A DNA stretch of 32,318 nt from positions 1-32,318 of the forward strand of contig JAQXDZ010000011.1 of assembly GCA_029251085.1 (NCBI GenBank), given 5' to 3'. Below are positions 24,141-32,317 of the stretch, piece by piece (the first letter of the stretch is position 1; each line of letters begins with the position of its first letter). The position numbers and the translations under genes are program-made. The notes beneath the pieces are model-generated. The model made no database searches. It was given only the letters and a program-made list of their open reading frames with translations, and was not told the DNA's origin. This DNA comes from Mariniblastus sp. GTDB taxonomy: Bacteria > Planctomycetota > Planctomycetia > Pirellulales > Pirellulaceae.

Positions 24141-25061
24141 TTGTCCAACGATCAACATCGAAAATTTTGTTTGGTCGTTAACCCTTTCGGAGGCAAGCAG
24201 CAAGGACTTGCCATTCTTGATAGTGTCAAACCGATTTTTGATGCTGCCTCAATTGATCTTGAGGTAATTCGCACGACGCGTCCCCGCCACGCCTATGACG
24301 TTGCAAACACTAAGTCGTTTTCAGATCTTGAGGGAATGATTGTGATTGGCGGTGATGGAACAATCCATGAAGTCATCAATGGAATGCTGGATCGATCGGA
24401 CAATATAACGTTTCCACTTGGTCTGATCCCCGGCGGATCTGGGAATTCATTTCTCACCGACCTAGAGGTTCTCGACCCAATAAAAGCAACCGAAGCAATT
24501 GTCAGCGGACGGCGTCGCCTAATTGACGTTGCTAAAGTTAGCCTTAGTGATCAAATCCTGTATGCATTTAACATAATTGGCTGGGGACTGGTTGCAGATG
24601 TAAATGTTCGTGCCGAGAAATACCGCTGGATGGGTCCCATCCGTTATACGGTGGCTAGTCTCGTTGAATTAATTCGTGCCAAAACTAGAGCCGGAACACT
24701 TAGGTTTGATGATCGTGAAATAAAAGGCGAGTTTTGTTTTGTTTTGGCGTGCAACACCATACATACCGGAAAACAAATGAAAATGGCCCCACGGGCAACG
24801 CTGGATGACGGCCTAATTGACTTGGTTGTAGTAAAGCACGGCCCGGGGCTATTTAAGATGTTGTCTTTGTTTTCAAAATTATACGACGGCAATTACATTA
24901 ACGATCCTGCGGTCGAGTATCACCAGGTTAAAAGTTTCATTCTGAATCCAGAGATCGCCGGACCACTAAATGTCGACGGCGAATTGCTTGGCACCACACC
25001 CGCGGAAGTGGTCGTAAAACCCGCGGCATTTGAAGTGTATTGTGATACAGGCGCACAATAA
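24141..25061 (+). CDS. YegS/DAGK-type lipid kinase
   Basis: A 306-residue kinase of the diacylglycerol kinase catalytic family (PF00781). Near the N-terminus, VVNPFGGKQQG (about 12-22) and VIGGDGTIHEVING (about 68-81, core GGDGT) form the nucleotide-binding site. MAPRATLDDGLIDLVVV is the usual late motif, and NVDGE comes near the end. The enzyme uses ATP to phosphorylate a lipid such as diacylglycerol or sphingosine-like lipids at the cytoplasmic membrane. I chose the TTG at 24141 because GGAG lies seven bases upstream, although the frame runs back to a TTG at 24102 (319 residues); there is no ATG before the kinase core. Length is normal for the family. A terminator-like hairpin follows 55 bases after the stop. 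Confidence 0.9.
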   Translation: MSNDQHRKFCLVVNPFGGKQQGLAILDSVKPIFDAASIDLEVIRTTRPRHAYDVANTKSFSDLEGMIVIGGDGTIHEVINGMLDRSDNITFPLGLIPGGSGNSFLTDLEVLDPIKATEAIVSGRRRLIDVAKVSLSDQILYAFNIIGWGLVADVNVRAEKYRWMGPIRYTVASLVELIRAKTRAGTLRFDDREIKGEFCFVLACNTIHTGKQMKMAPRATLDDGLIDLVVVKHGPGLFKMLSLFSKLYDGNYINDPAVEYHQVKSFILNPEIAGPLNVDGELLGTTPAEVVVKPAAFEVYCDTGAQ

Positions 25062-25116
25062 ATCACCTCGGCCAACTAATGAACTGACCCACTTGAGAGT
25101 TTTGCGAGAACGAATC

Positions 25117-25140
25117 ACAGCGGAAGCTGTATTTTTAATT
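25117..25140 (+). terminator. Intrinsic terminator after the lipid kinase gene
   Basis: ACAGC (25117-25121), a GGAA tetraloop and GCTGT (25126-25130) form a compact hairpin, followed directly by ATTTTTAATT. The stem is only five pairs, but the GNRA-type loop and T-run are typical. It lies 55 bases after the kinase stop codon. Confidence 0.55.
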
Positions 25141-25650
25141 GCGCAAACTAGAACTCAATTTTCAGCAGTCGCGCGCACAGTTTGTTAATTACCTAAATCA
25201 GGAAAACATAACTAGGCTTCTCCCGGCAACAATCGGGGGGCACACACAATCACTTGACCGTAGCAATTAAACCAATTCACCGGCAAGCTAACAGCCTCCG
25301 TGGTGGCTCTAAGAATTCCCAACGAACCCTGTGAAATTGCCCAAATAGCAATGCCCATGAGAGGATGCGTTACATTCAAAGCTCACAACTTTTAAAAGTG
25401 AACCTACTTCAAATGGATTTTCGAGAACACGATCCTTTTCAGCGTGGTTAATCAAGATCCTATTTCCTGCAGCGGCCAGCCGCGACTGGGAGCTAAATTC
25501 GCATCGCGGCTTACTGAGGGAATCATTTCAGAAAACAGTTTTGGACACAAATCTGCAGAACAGAATCAAAACAAATCAGCTTCAAAATGCTTGGATTACA
25601 ATTGGTACGATATATTTCAATCCAACGCCGACATTTCAAAATCCAATCAT

Positions 25651-25719
25651 TGCGTCCGCAAAGACGCAGGTTTGAATCCCGAGGATTCAATCCATGGCTG
25701 ACACCTCGTGGCATTAGCC
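25651..25719. other. Three consecutive hairpins, candidate structured RNA or recombination site
   Basis: Hairpin 1: TGCGTC (25651-25656), six-base loop, GACGCA (25663-25668). Hairpin 2: TTGAATCC (25672-25679), loop CGA, GGATTCAA (25683-25690). Hairpin 3: GGCT (25696-25699) with AGCC (25716-25719), and an inner CAC-CTC-GTG. All outer stems are perfect. A GGTTTGAATCC stretch looks like a tRNA T-arm, but no complete tRNA can be folded. The strand and role are unknown. Confidence 0.35.
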
Positions 25720-25944
25720 TTCTCTCAACGGAAACCAATTAAAATGATGGTTTCAGTCATTGCTTTAAAAACCACTCCATCGCGGAGTTTTGTTCTTCCA
25801 ATCAACCTGCTTTCAAGTCAAGTAAAATCAATAACAGGCACTTTCCCATCAACCAGAGGGATTTACACGCAGAATTACCTGTATAGTCGACAGATAATCT
25901 TGACTTAGCTACCCTCGCAGTTTCAAATTTAAACCCTAAAGACT

Positions 25945-25980
25945 TCGCCGATGCAAATCGCCGGCGAGAGGTCGCTCGGC
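25945..25980 (+). promoter_or_regulatory. Mutually exclusive hairpins upstream of the DUF1080 gene
   Basis: TCGCCG (25945-25950) can pair with CGGCGA (25962-25967). The same right arm, extended to GCCGGCGA (25960-25967), can instead pair with TCGC-T-CGGC (25972-25980) around a GAGG loop with one bulged T. The two folds exclude each other, as in attenuators and switches. They end 74 bases before the DUF1080 start. An ACTGC/GCAGT pair further on (about 25987 and 26017) could add a third helix. Function is inferred. Confidence 0.3.
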
Positions 25981-26054
25981 TTAAGCACTGCGACTTAGCG
26001 TTGGTTTTGACTTAAAGCAGTAAATCACACTCAAATAACAACAAGACGTTTCCT

Positions 26055-26684
26055 ATGAAAAGCACGCTCTGCCTCCTTATCGTTCTCTTGTTTGCAAATT
26101 CCAACTCCCCATCTGAAAAGGGGGTTGATTTACTTGCCAACGGATTAAAGGGCTGGAACGTCGCCAAATCCGGAGCTTGGAAAGTTGACGACGGAGTTCT
26201 CCATCCATCCGATAAGCCGGGCGGTTACATTTGGACCGAAAAAGCTTACGAAAATTTTGAGCTTACTCTTGATTACAAAACGTCAGAGAAATGCAACAGC
26301 GGTGTGTTCTTCCGCACAGATCCCAAAAACCCAGTTCAGGGGGGATTTGAAATTCAAGTCGCTTCACACGGTCTTTACAGCGGTAAACATATTGTTGGCT
26401 CTCTGTACGACGCAAAATCGCCAACCGAGTCTGCTGGGAAACCGGATGGCGAATGGAACCAAATGAAAATTACCTGCGAAGGTCCAATGATTCACGTCGT
26501 GCTCAACGGTAAAAAAGTTCTGAATGCTGACCTTGATAAATGGACTACGCCCAAGTTGAACCCTGACGGTACCAAAAACAAATTTAAAACCGCGCTGAAA
26601 AAGTTACCGCGATCGGGCAACATCGGATTTCAATACCACGGCCATCCCGTCTGGTTCAGAAATGTTGTGATCAAAAAGAAGTAA
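26055..26684 (+). CDS. Secreted DUF1080 protein (3-keto-disaccharide hydrolase domain)
   Basis: A 209-residue protein with a short signal peptide (MKSTLCLLIVLLFANS) and a single PF06439 domain in a jelly-roll, concanavalin-like fold. Landmarks are LLANGLKGWNVAKSGAWKVDDGVL (about 26-49), FELTLDYKTSEKCNSGVFFR (about 69-88), GGFEIQVA, EWNQMKITCEGPMIHVVLNGK and a C-terminal GNIGFQYHGHPVWFRNVVIK. Some members cleave 3-keto disaccharides; others may only bind glycans. Here it could complete a pathway begun by the exported Gfo/Idh/MocA protein and the ThuA fusions some 15-20 kb away, though a direct link is inferred. It stands alone, after a 1-kb leader-like gap containing alternative hairpins. The length is typical of a one-domain member. 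The start at the ATG is set by the signal peptide. Confidence 0.9.
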   Translation: MKSTLCLLIVLLFANSNSPSEKGVDLLANGLKGWNVAKSGAWKVDDGVLHPSDKPGGYIWTEKAYENFELTLDYKTSEKCNSGVFFRTDPKNPVQGGFEIQVASHGLYSGKHIVGSLYDAKSPTESAGKPDGEWNQMKITCEGPMIHVVLNGKKVLNADLDKWTTPKLNPDGTKNKFKTALKKLPRSGNIGFQYHGHPVWFRNVVIKKK

Positions 26685-26963
26685 GTCCAACAGTTTCGCG
26701 TACCAAGTGATTGGATTCCTTTAAGCAAAAGCAATATGCCTTCGCTACACCAACACGAGACCGTGCAAAATTCCTCTGGCGATGGGACATCCGCTTCCAC
26801 GATGAAAACGCAAAGTTAAATTTCGAAAAAAACGACATTGTTTTCTTCGCTTCACTCGAGGCTGTCGGATCGTGGGAACGTTACCCGCCTCAACAGCTCC
26901 GATAAACCAGCCACTTTGGAGCAGAGCAGGGCACAACACGTCCCGGCTGGTCCGCCTAGTCAA

Positions 26964-28115
26964 CTAAGAAGTAGCGTCAGTCTCTACTCGATTGCGTCCC
27001 AGTTCCTTCGCTCGGTAAAGCGACACATCCGCTCTTTTAAGCACCTGCTGAACTGACTCATCGGATCGGAAACTAGCGACACCAAAACTAGCTGAAACTC
27101 TCACATCTATTGAAAATTCTAAGCTTTCAATTGCAAGGCATAATTTTTCAGCAAAAACGACCGCACCTGTGTCACTCGTTTGAGGCGCAATTATCAAAAA
27201 CTCTTCTCCACCCCATCTACCAGGTGTATCAGACATTCTGGATAACACTTTCGCAATTTTGCCAACACCCGCAATTACCTCATCTCCCACTTGGTGCCCC
27301 CGAGTGTCGTTCACCACTTTAAAATGATCGATATCAAACAAAATTAAGGAAAGTTCGCCGCCGTAGCGACGCGCTCTCTGAAATTCATTTTCTAATACTT
27401 CATCGAGCCGCCTTCGATTAGCTATTTCGGTCAACGGATCGATCGACGCCAAATTTTCCAGTTTTTCGTTCGCAATCCTTAGCTCAAGCGTTCGCTCCTC
27501 TACTCTCTCTTCCAATTCGGCTGTGTATTTGTTAACGAGATCGGATTGCTCAATCAATGCAAGTTTCGAAGCCATCAACTTGGAAACCGTTTCGAAAATT
27601 TTTCTATCCTCGTCATCATAGCCATCGATGACTTTTGATTCGCTATCGAGAACGCCATAGATTCGGTCTCCAAACATAATTGGAACGCATAGCTCGGAAA
27701 GACAAGGCTCCACATCCAAAACGTAGTTATCGAAAATACTTAGATCAGAGATTAGAATCGACTGTTTCGTTAAGGCGACCTGCCCCGTTACCCCAGCCCC
27801 AACTTCGATTGTCAGAGGATTAAGAATTTGCTTCTCTACGGGATTTTTGATTCCAGTCGCTGCGACCTGTTCGAGACACCCCGTGCGATCGTCCAAAAAG
27901 TAAATAACACAGTCTTCGTATCCGAGGCTGCCAACAATCTCGCGGGTGACGAACCACGCCAAATCCTTGGCGTTAATGACCGATACCATTTTAATCGCAA
28001 ATTCATTGATCAGATCAGAACGCGAAAGATCTTTAGTGTTTGAAGTCTGAAAGCACGTCAACGATAAATATTTAGAAAGACCGATTGCAAGATTGCTGCG
28101 CCGAAAAATACGCAA
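26964..28115 (-). CDS. GAF-GGDEF diguanylate cyclase
   Basis: A 383-residue cytosolic signalling protein. A GAF sensor domain (about 35-190) is followed by a short coiled coil (about 190-222, TAELEERVEERTLELRIANE) and a GGDEF domain (about 225-380). The active site is GRWGGEEFLII (GGEEF, 302-306), so it should make cyclic di-GMP from GTP. An RxxD inhibitory site (RMSD, 293-296) stands five residues before the active site, so product inhibition is likely. FDIDHFKVVND (260-270) is the magnesium/GTP segment. The GAF ligand is unknown. No ATG or GTG lies in frame before the GAF domain. I use the TTG at 28115, which has no good ribosome site, so the start is uncertain (another TTG codes residue 19). 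Confidence 0.9.
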   Translation of the reverse strand: MRIFRRSNLAIGLSKYLSLTCFQTSNTKDLSRSDLINEFAIKMVSVINAKDLAWFVTREIVGSLGYEDCVIYFLDDRTGCLEQVAATGIKNPVEKQILNPLTIEVGAGVTGQVALTKQSILISDLSIFDNYVLDVEPCLSELCVPIMFGDRIYGVLDSESKVIDGYDDEDRKIFETVSKLMASKLALIEQSDLVNKYTAELEERVEERTLELRIANEKLENLASIDPLTEIANRRRLDEVLENEFQRARRYGGELSLILFDIDHFKVVNDTRGHQVGDEVIAGVGKIAKVLSRMSDTPGRWGGEEFLIIAPQTSDTGAVVFAEKLCLAIESLEFSIDVRVSASFGVASFRSDESVQQVLKRADVSLYRAKELGRNRVETDATS

Positions 28116-28546
28116 GCCGTTGCGAGAGTTTAGTTCAAAAAAGTTTTTGACGCCAAATCTATTTCGATTAAATTACTGATTTCCCCCAAAAGGTTAACTT
28201 CTATTTGCAGGATAACTCAAGCTGGAAAATGAAGAAAGGTTCACATAAAACTACTGCCTCGCAAACGGTTGCCCTCTCTAAAAAGAAAGGCAGTCAACCG
28301 AAACGAATTGACCAAAACGTTCCAGTAAAACAACACTCCCTTTTCACGCAAAAAGTTGCCCGAATTCACTAGGTTCGTTGAATGGCCTCCAACGAGGAAC
28401 CCAAAGGTGCAGCTTTTTCGCTTTCCCGCTGGAAATCCCCTTTGACAGGTAGGCCAAGGCTGCGAGCACTGAGGCCTTAAGCAGTTTGAAACTCGTAGTG
28501 GACAAGAGAGGAACTCATCAGTGCCTAACAAGGATTTCTGAGTCAG
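28116..28546. other. Intergenic region with a small open frame and hairpins
   Basis: A 431-base gap between two minus-strand genes. It contains a lysine-rich small open frame on the plus strand (28229-28372) and a hairpin overlapping that frame's stop (28372-28401: GGTT-CGTTG with CAACG-AACC, AGG bulged). Two competing pairs, AGGCC/GGCCT and AAGGC/GCCTT, lie in 28451-28478. The minus-strand open frame 28241-28531 is Cys- and Arg-rich and does not look like a protein. Confidence 0.4.
28229..28372 (+). CDS. Possible small basic protein, 47 residues
   Basis: An ATG at 28229 opens a 47-residue frame, MKKGSHKTTASQTVALSKKK and onward to VARIH, very basic and without cysteines or a membrane segment. 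It is opposite in strand to both neighbours. A weak GGA stretch precedes the ATG, and a strong hairpin starts at the stop codon. I do not recognise it; it may be a chance frame. It is listed because the composition resembles small nucleic-acid-binding tails. Confidence 0.2.
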   Translation: MKKGSHKTTASQTVALSKKKGSQPKRIDQNVPVKQHSLFTQKVARIH

Positions 28547-30076
28547 TCACCGCTTCTTCAGCATCGTTATTGCGAGGTCACCCGCTGCCGTGCCCGACGT
28601 TACACAAGGGGCAATTCCCCCGCCCATTGAATCCGCCCCGCAAAACAACAACCCGTCGATGGGCGAGCGAGTCCCCCACCGTCCTGATCCAATTTGGCTG
28701 GGAATATGATCCATCCCGTATATGCTTCCATCGGGTGTGTTAGCAAAGGATGAGTTCGTCAGTGGTGATGAAATCTCAATAACCTCAGCCCTGGCCTCCA
28801 GCCCTGGAAGGTATTTTTCCGCCGCACCCAGCAGCCGCTGCCCAACCTCATTTTTAAGCTTCATGTAGTCGGCATCCCGTTTTAGAACTGGCTGGTCATC
28901 CCATGGTTCAAATGCTTTCCAGGGCGCGAACGTGATAAGCTCAACCGTATGCTTGCCTTGCGGCGCGTGGTTAGCGTAAGGGTCTTTGAGTGTCGGTACC
29001 GTCAGAAAGAAAGCCATATCTTCCATTTGCCGGCCTTCTAAGACTGGTCGATAGAGAGAATCAATGTCGTAAGACGGATAGTTCCAAATATTCGCATCAT
29101 CCAAACCAAACTCATTAGGTTGCTGACTCGTCCCCACAAAAACACAAACCGAACCAATCGAATATCGACTACGCTTCATTTTCTCAACCGGCCTCTTCGG
29201 AAGCTTTGAGTAGCCAATCATATCCCGTAAGGTATGCAACGCACTGGCGTTTGAAATTACTACCGGAGCCTGATAGTTTTCGCCAGTTTTCGTTCGTACG
29301 CCAGTTGCCTTTCCATCCTTTAAAGCAATAAACTCGACTGGGCTCCTCCGTTTTAACGTCGCCCCATTCTTCTCAAGATGTTCAACATACGTATCGCGAA
29401 CTTTTTTTGAACCACCGATTGGGTAATAAGCCCCGCGTGAAAAGTGAGCGATAATTCCAATCATGACCAAGGCTGCCGCGCTTCCGGGCGGAAGACCAAT
29501 ATCTCCTCCGGGGCCGGAAAGCGCTGCCTTCAATCGCGGGTCTACAAAATATTGATCAAGCAACTGCTTATAAGTGTAGCCTTTGTATCGAAGCAACAAT
29601 GGTATTTTCGGCAGCAGACTTATCGTCGCCCATAACCCTTTTCGTTTCTGCAAATCTCTTAAGCTTCGATCGATCTCTTTAAATCGCTTAAAAAATTTAT
29701 TCAACGCGTTTTGCTCTGACGGGAAATCCCTCGATAGCTGATGGTGAAAATCATCAAGAGAATTACCAAGCCGAATTTCATAATCAGGAAAGACATAACG
29801 ATCAAACCCCTGAGGGTTCAGCTCCCGAAACTCTAAATCATCCAGCAAACCTAGATTTTCAAATTGCCGATAAAGCGACCTCCCCTCGCCCATCTCTCCC
29901 ACGTAATGGATTCCAGTATCGAACCAAAATTTCTTCCTGGCAAACGGATTAATAAATCCTCCGAATTGTCGCTCTGCCTCTAACACGAGCACACTTTTCC
30001 CTGCACGTGCGACGGTCAGTGCTGCACTTAAGCCACCGATCCCCGAGCCGATGACGATCACGTCATATTGAGACAT
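28547..30076 (-). CDS. FAD-dependent oxidoreductase of the phytoene desaturase / retinol saturase type
   Basis: A 509-residue flavoprotein. I place the start at the ATG at 30076 because GGAAGGA lies just upstream and the FAD motif then begins at once: YDVIVIGSGIGGLSAA (GxGxxG at 10-15). The longer frame to 30118 adds 14 unlikely residues. LEAERQFGGF and FDTGIHYVGEM follow, and the C-terminal FCGADSMGGGIAPCVTSG is the usual second FAD segment. The FDTGIHY form is closer to carotene isomerase and retinol saturase than to classic phytoene desaturase. Members desaturate, saturate or isomerise polyene lipids, or act on other membrane-soluble compounds. No other carotenoid genes are visible here, so the substrate is open. 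It has a full length for the family and no obvious operon partner. Confidence 0.88.
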   Translation of the reverse strand: MSQYDVIVIGSGIGGLSAALTVARAGKSVLVLEAERQFGGFINPFARKKFWFDTGIHYVGEMGEGRSLYRQFENLGLLDDLEFRELNPQGFDRYVFPDYEIRLGNSLDDFHHQLSRDFPSEQNALNKFFKRFKEIDRSLRDLQKRKGLWATISLLPKIPLLLRYKGYTYKQLLDQYFVDPRLKAALSGPGGDIGLPPGSAAALVMIGIIAHFSRGAYYPIGGSKKVRDTYVEHLEKNGATLKRRSPVEFIALKDGKATGVRTKTGENYQAPVVISNASALHTLRDMIGYSKLPKRPVEKMKRSRYSIGSVCVFVGTSQQPNEFGLDDANIWNYPSYDIDSLYRPVLEGRQMEDMAFFLTVPTLKDPYANHAPQGKHTVELITFAPWKAFEPWDDQPVLKRDADYMKLKNEVGQRLLGAAEKYLPGLEARAEVIEISSPLTNSSFANTPDGSIYGMDHIPSQIGSGRWGTRSPIDGLLFCGADSMGGGIAPCVTSGTAAGDLAITMLKKR

Positions 30077-30296
30077 AGATTCCTTCCAAAGGTGATGTTT
30101 GCCAAATCCGAATCGCAAATATTAATTGAAAATCTTGAAGATTCAGGTTGTTAACGGCATTAAAATTTAATCGTTACGGAGATCAGGCAACTTGTGAATT
30201 TATTATTCTGCAACGCCTGCAAAGAACCATCCAGAATCCGGCAGCACACCTTTTTGCCGACCTGATACGTGCCCAAACCGAGGGGAATGCCTCAAC

Positions 30297-31754
30297 CTAT
30301 TTAGGTTTCTTCTCCGGTGTTAATCGAACATAAGCCTCCAACTGTTTGCTCAGCTCAACAACCATTCCCTCGTATTTGGCTTGGTCAGCAAGGTTGTCAA
30401 TTTCTTCAGGATCCTTCGCGTGATCATAAAGTTCACGGCCAGCCTTTCCTTGGAGCCACTCTGTGTAGCGAAAGCGTTCGTTACGCAAAGAGTACCCCCA
30501 GGCCTTGCGGTTGTGCCAGATTTGAGTCACAGCGGGTTTATCCCAGCTCGGATCTTTTGGATTGACTAGCAGTGGCCTGAGCGAACTACCTTCTAAAGCA
30601 CTAGGAGCCTGTAATCCGCATAAATCTGCAAGCGTAGGATAGAGGTCCAGTAATTCAACAGGTTTCTGCGACGCCACGTTCTTACTTAACCCGGGCGCTG
30701 CAATAATCATGGGCATCCTAGCTGATCTTTCAAATGCTTTATGCTTATACCACAATCCTTTCTCTCCGAGAAAGTAACCGTGATCCGACCAAAAGACAAT
30801 GATCGTCTTTTCCATTAAATCCGCTTCTTCTAACGCATCGAGCAATCGCCCCACCTGAGCGTCTACGAATGAAATGGTAGCGTAATAGGCTTGCTTACAC
30901 TTGCGTGCCTCCTCCACCGTCACATCCTTAAAGTAATACGGCCAATTCCTTTTATCACGCATCACTGCCATCGGAGGCACATCCTCTAAATCCTTTTTAG
31001 CAGATTCCAGATCTGGCATCTCAATAGATTCCAGAGGATAGAGGTCGAAGTATTTTTTAGGTGCCACATAAGGACAGTGCGGATTGAAAAATCCCGCCGC
31101 GAGAAAAAACGGCTCCCCTTTTTTTTCCTTAATTAGCTCGACTATCTTTGATGCCACCATCCCGTCTGTATGCTCTTCGTCGCGACTGTCCGGATCCCAC
31201 CATGCCATGCTGATCCCAAGATTTTTATCCTTCTCTCGACCAGCACCGTAACGTGTAATCTTTTCCTGCTGCGAACGATCAATGCCAACAGGATTGTACC
31301 GTTGGTCCCACGTCTGAGGATCGTCGTTTCCGTCAGTCCCAATCATACTCGGATTACCATAGTGATAGATCTTTCCAGCCCGAGCGGAAAAATAACCCTG
31401 GTTCCGAAACATCTGGCCAAGCGTCACCACATCGGGATTCTTTTCCCTTAACTCATGCTTGAGTGTGTGCATATCAAGCGTGTCTGGACGCAAGCCAGTC
31501 ATCAAACTAGCTCGGCTAGGGCCGCATAGGGGTTGTTGACAATAGGCATTGTCAAATCTCACACCCATCTCAGCTAGTCGTTGAAGATTCGGCGTCTTAA
31601 CTTGCTGATTCCCATAAATACTAAGATCGCAATTCATGTCGTCCGCGGAAATAAAAAGCACATTCAGCTTTTCGTTTTCATCGCCATCTACAAAATCGCC
31701 AAACAAGGGAACTACAAAACAAAACAACAAACATTTAAGAAAAATAGTCTTCAC
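30297..31754 (-). CDS. Exported S1-family sulfatase, iduronate-2-sulfatase-like
   Basis: A 485-residue protein with a signal peptide (about 1-24). The sulfatase signature LCGPSRASLMTG carries C77, which a formylglycine-generating system must convert to formylglycine. FISADDMNCD (D38, D39) and WSDHGYFLGEKGLWYKH supply metal and substrate ligands. The order and the LCGPSRAS/NPHCPYVAP segments resemble iduronate-2-sulfatase and related planctomycete sulfatases. It would remove sulfate esters from marine glycans outside the cytoplasm. The reading frame begins with a GTG at 31754; the nearest upstream ATG is out of frame. The maturing enzyme is not in this window: the radical SAM protein at 305-1825 is not of the anSME type. 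The gene stands alone; a weak GAGG/CCTC hairpin lies just after its stop. Confidence 0.92.
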   Translation of the reverse strand: MKTIFLKCLLFCFVVPLFGDFVDGDENEKLNVLFISADDMNCDLSIYGNQQVKTPNLQRLAEMGVRFDNAYCQQPLCGPSRASLMTGLRPDTLDMHTLKHELREKNPDVVTLGQMFRNQGYFSARAGKIYHYGNPSMIGTDGNDDPQTWDQRYNPVGIDRSQQEKITRYGAGREKDKNLGISMAWWDPDSRDEEHTDGMVASKIVELIKEKKGEPFFLAAGFFNPHCPYVAPKKYFDLYPLESIEMPDLESAKKDLEDVPPMAVMRDKRNWPYYFKDVTVEEARKCKQAYYATISFVDAQVGRLLDALEEADLMEKTIIVFWSDHGYFLGEKGLWYKHKAFERSARMPMIIAAPGLSKNVASQKPVELLDLYPTLADLCGLQAPSALEGSSLRPLLVNPKDPSWDKPAVTQIWHNRKAWGYSLRNERFRYTEWLQGKAGRELYDHAKDPEEIDNLADQAKYEGMVVELSKQLEAYVRLTPEKKPK

Positions 31755-31945
31755 AAATTCGTACCATCAAAAATTAGTCTCGGGAAATTCTGACTTAGAA
31801 AAACGTAATCGCGTTGCTCCAGTCGACCCAAAATATAACGAATTGATCAATGGCTTTCAATTTTTAAACACCAAGCCCAAAACTGATTGAAATGCCCGCA
31901 GTCTCACCGCGTTCGCCAACCACCAAAAATTTACTCACGCGTTAA

Positions 31946-32317
31946 TTATTGGTTCCTAAGAAATTCTGCAACCTGCTGGAAAAAGTCAACTAACGCTTCT
32001 TTTTTCGAAGTCTGCCATTCAAGTTCGTCCATTGCCTGGTTCATTAACGACAGCCAACGATCTCGCTCCGGAACACCAATAGCGAACGGAGCATGCCGCA
32101 TTCCTAACCGAGGATGCCCGCGACGTTGAATATATTGGTCGGAACCACCGAACCTGTAAATCAAAAAATCTTTAAGGCGCAGCTCGGCCCCTTCCCAATC
32201 GTCGTGAGGATACATGGGACCGAGTAAATCATCTTGCTTAACACGGGAGTAAAACTCGGACACCAGTAAGGCAATCTCCGAATCCGAAAACTCTAATTCA
32301 GCAAATGGATCATTCAT
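31946..32317 (-). CDS. Group II truncated haemoglobin
   Basis: A 123-residue globin of the truncated haemoglobin family, group II (TrHbO). The segment GHPRLGMRHAPFAIG contains the proximal haem histidine (in MRHAPF), and RDRWLSLM holds the tryptophan at position G8 typical of groups II and III. SEFYSRV carries the B10 tyrosine that stabilises bound ligand. Such globins bind oxygen or nitric oxide and are thought to act in detoxification or redox chemistry in the cytoplasm. The frame opens with an ATG at 32317, one base from the window edge. The length fits the family, but a start further upstream outside the window cannot be excluded. Confidence 0.88.
   Translation of the reverse strand: MNDPFAELEFSDSEIALLVSEFYSRVKQDDLLGPMYPHDDWEGAELRLKDFLIYRFGGSDQYIQRRGHPRLGMRHAPFAIGVPERDRWLSLMNQAMDELEWQTSKKEALVDFFQQVAEFLRNQ

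Larger units (their letters stand above)
25062..26054. other. Long intergenic region with several RNA-like hairpins, no clear gene
   Basis: Nearly 1 kb without a convincing protein gene; the open frames at 25444-25701 and 25708-25908 lack ribosome sites and protein-like composition. It contains the lipid kinase terminator (25117-25140), a CCCG/CGGG pair near 25220-25240, three successive hairpins (25651-25719), and alternative hairpins (25945-25980) ahead of the DUF1080 gene. GACTTAGC occurs at 25902 and 25992. No tRNA or known riboswitch was recognised. Confidence 0.5.

Noticed and set aside
25651..25700. tRNA-like T-arm sequence GGTTTGAATCC
   Set aside because: No matching acceptor, D-arm or anticodon arm with the right spacing could be folded, and the flanking stem positions do not pair as a T-stem. 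It is described as hairpins instead.
25444..25701. 85-residue plus-strand open frame
   Set aside because: Serine/asparagine-rich, without hydrophobic or domain structure, and it overlaps the hairpin cluster; no ribosome site.
26711..26905. 64-residue plus-strand open frame after the DUF1080 gene
   Set aside because: No good start signal, no homology recognised, and it lies in a convergent gap.
28241..28531. 96-residue minus-strand open frame
   Set aside because: Its Cys/Arg/Pro-rich mix without secondary-structure pattern is typical of noncoding frames, and it starts without a ribosome site.
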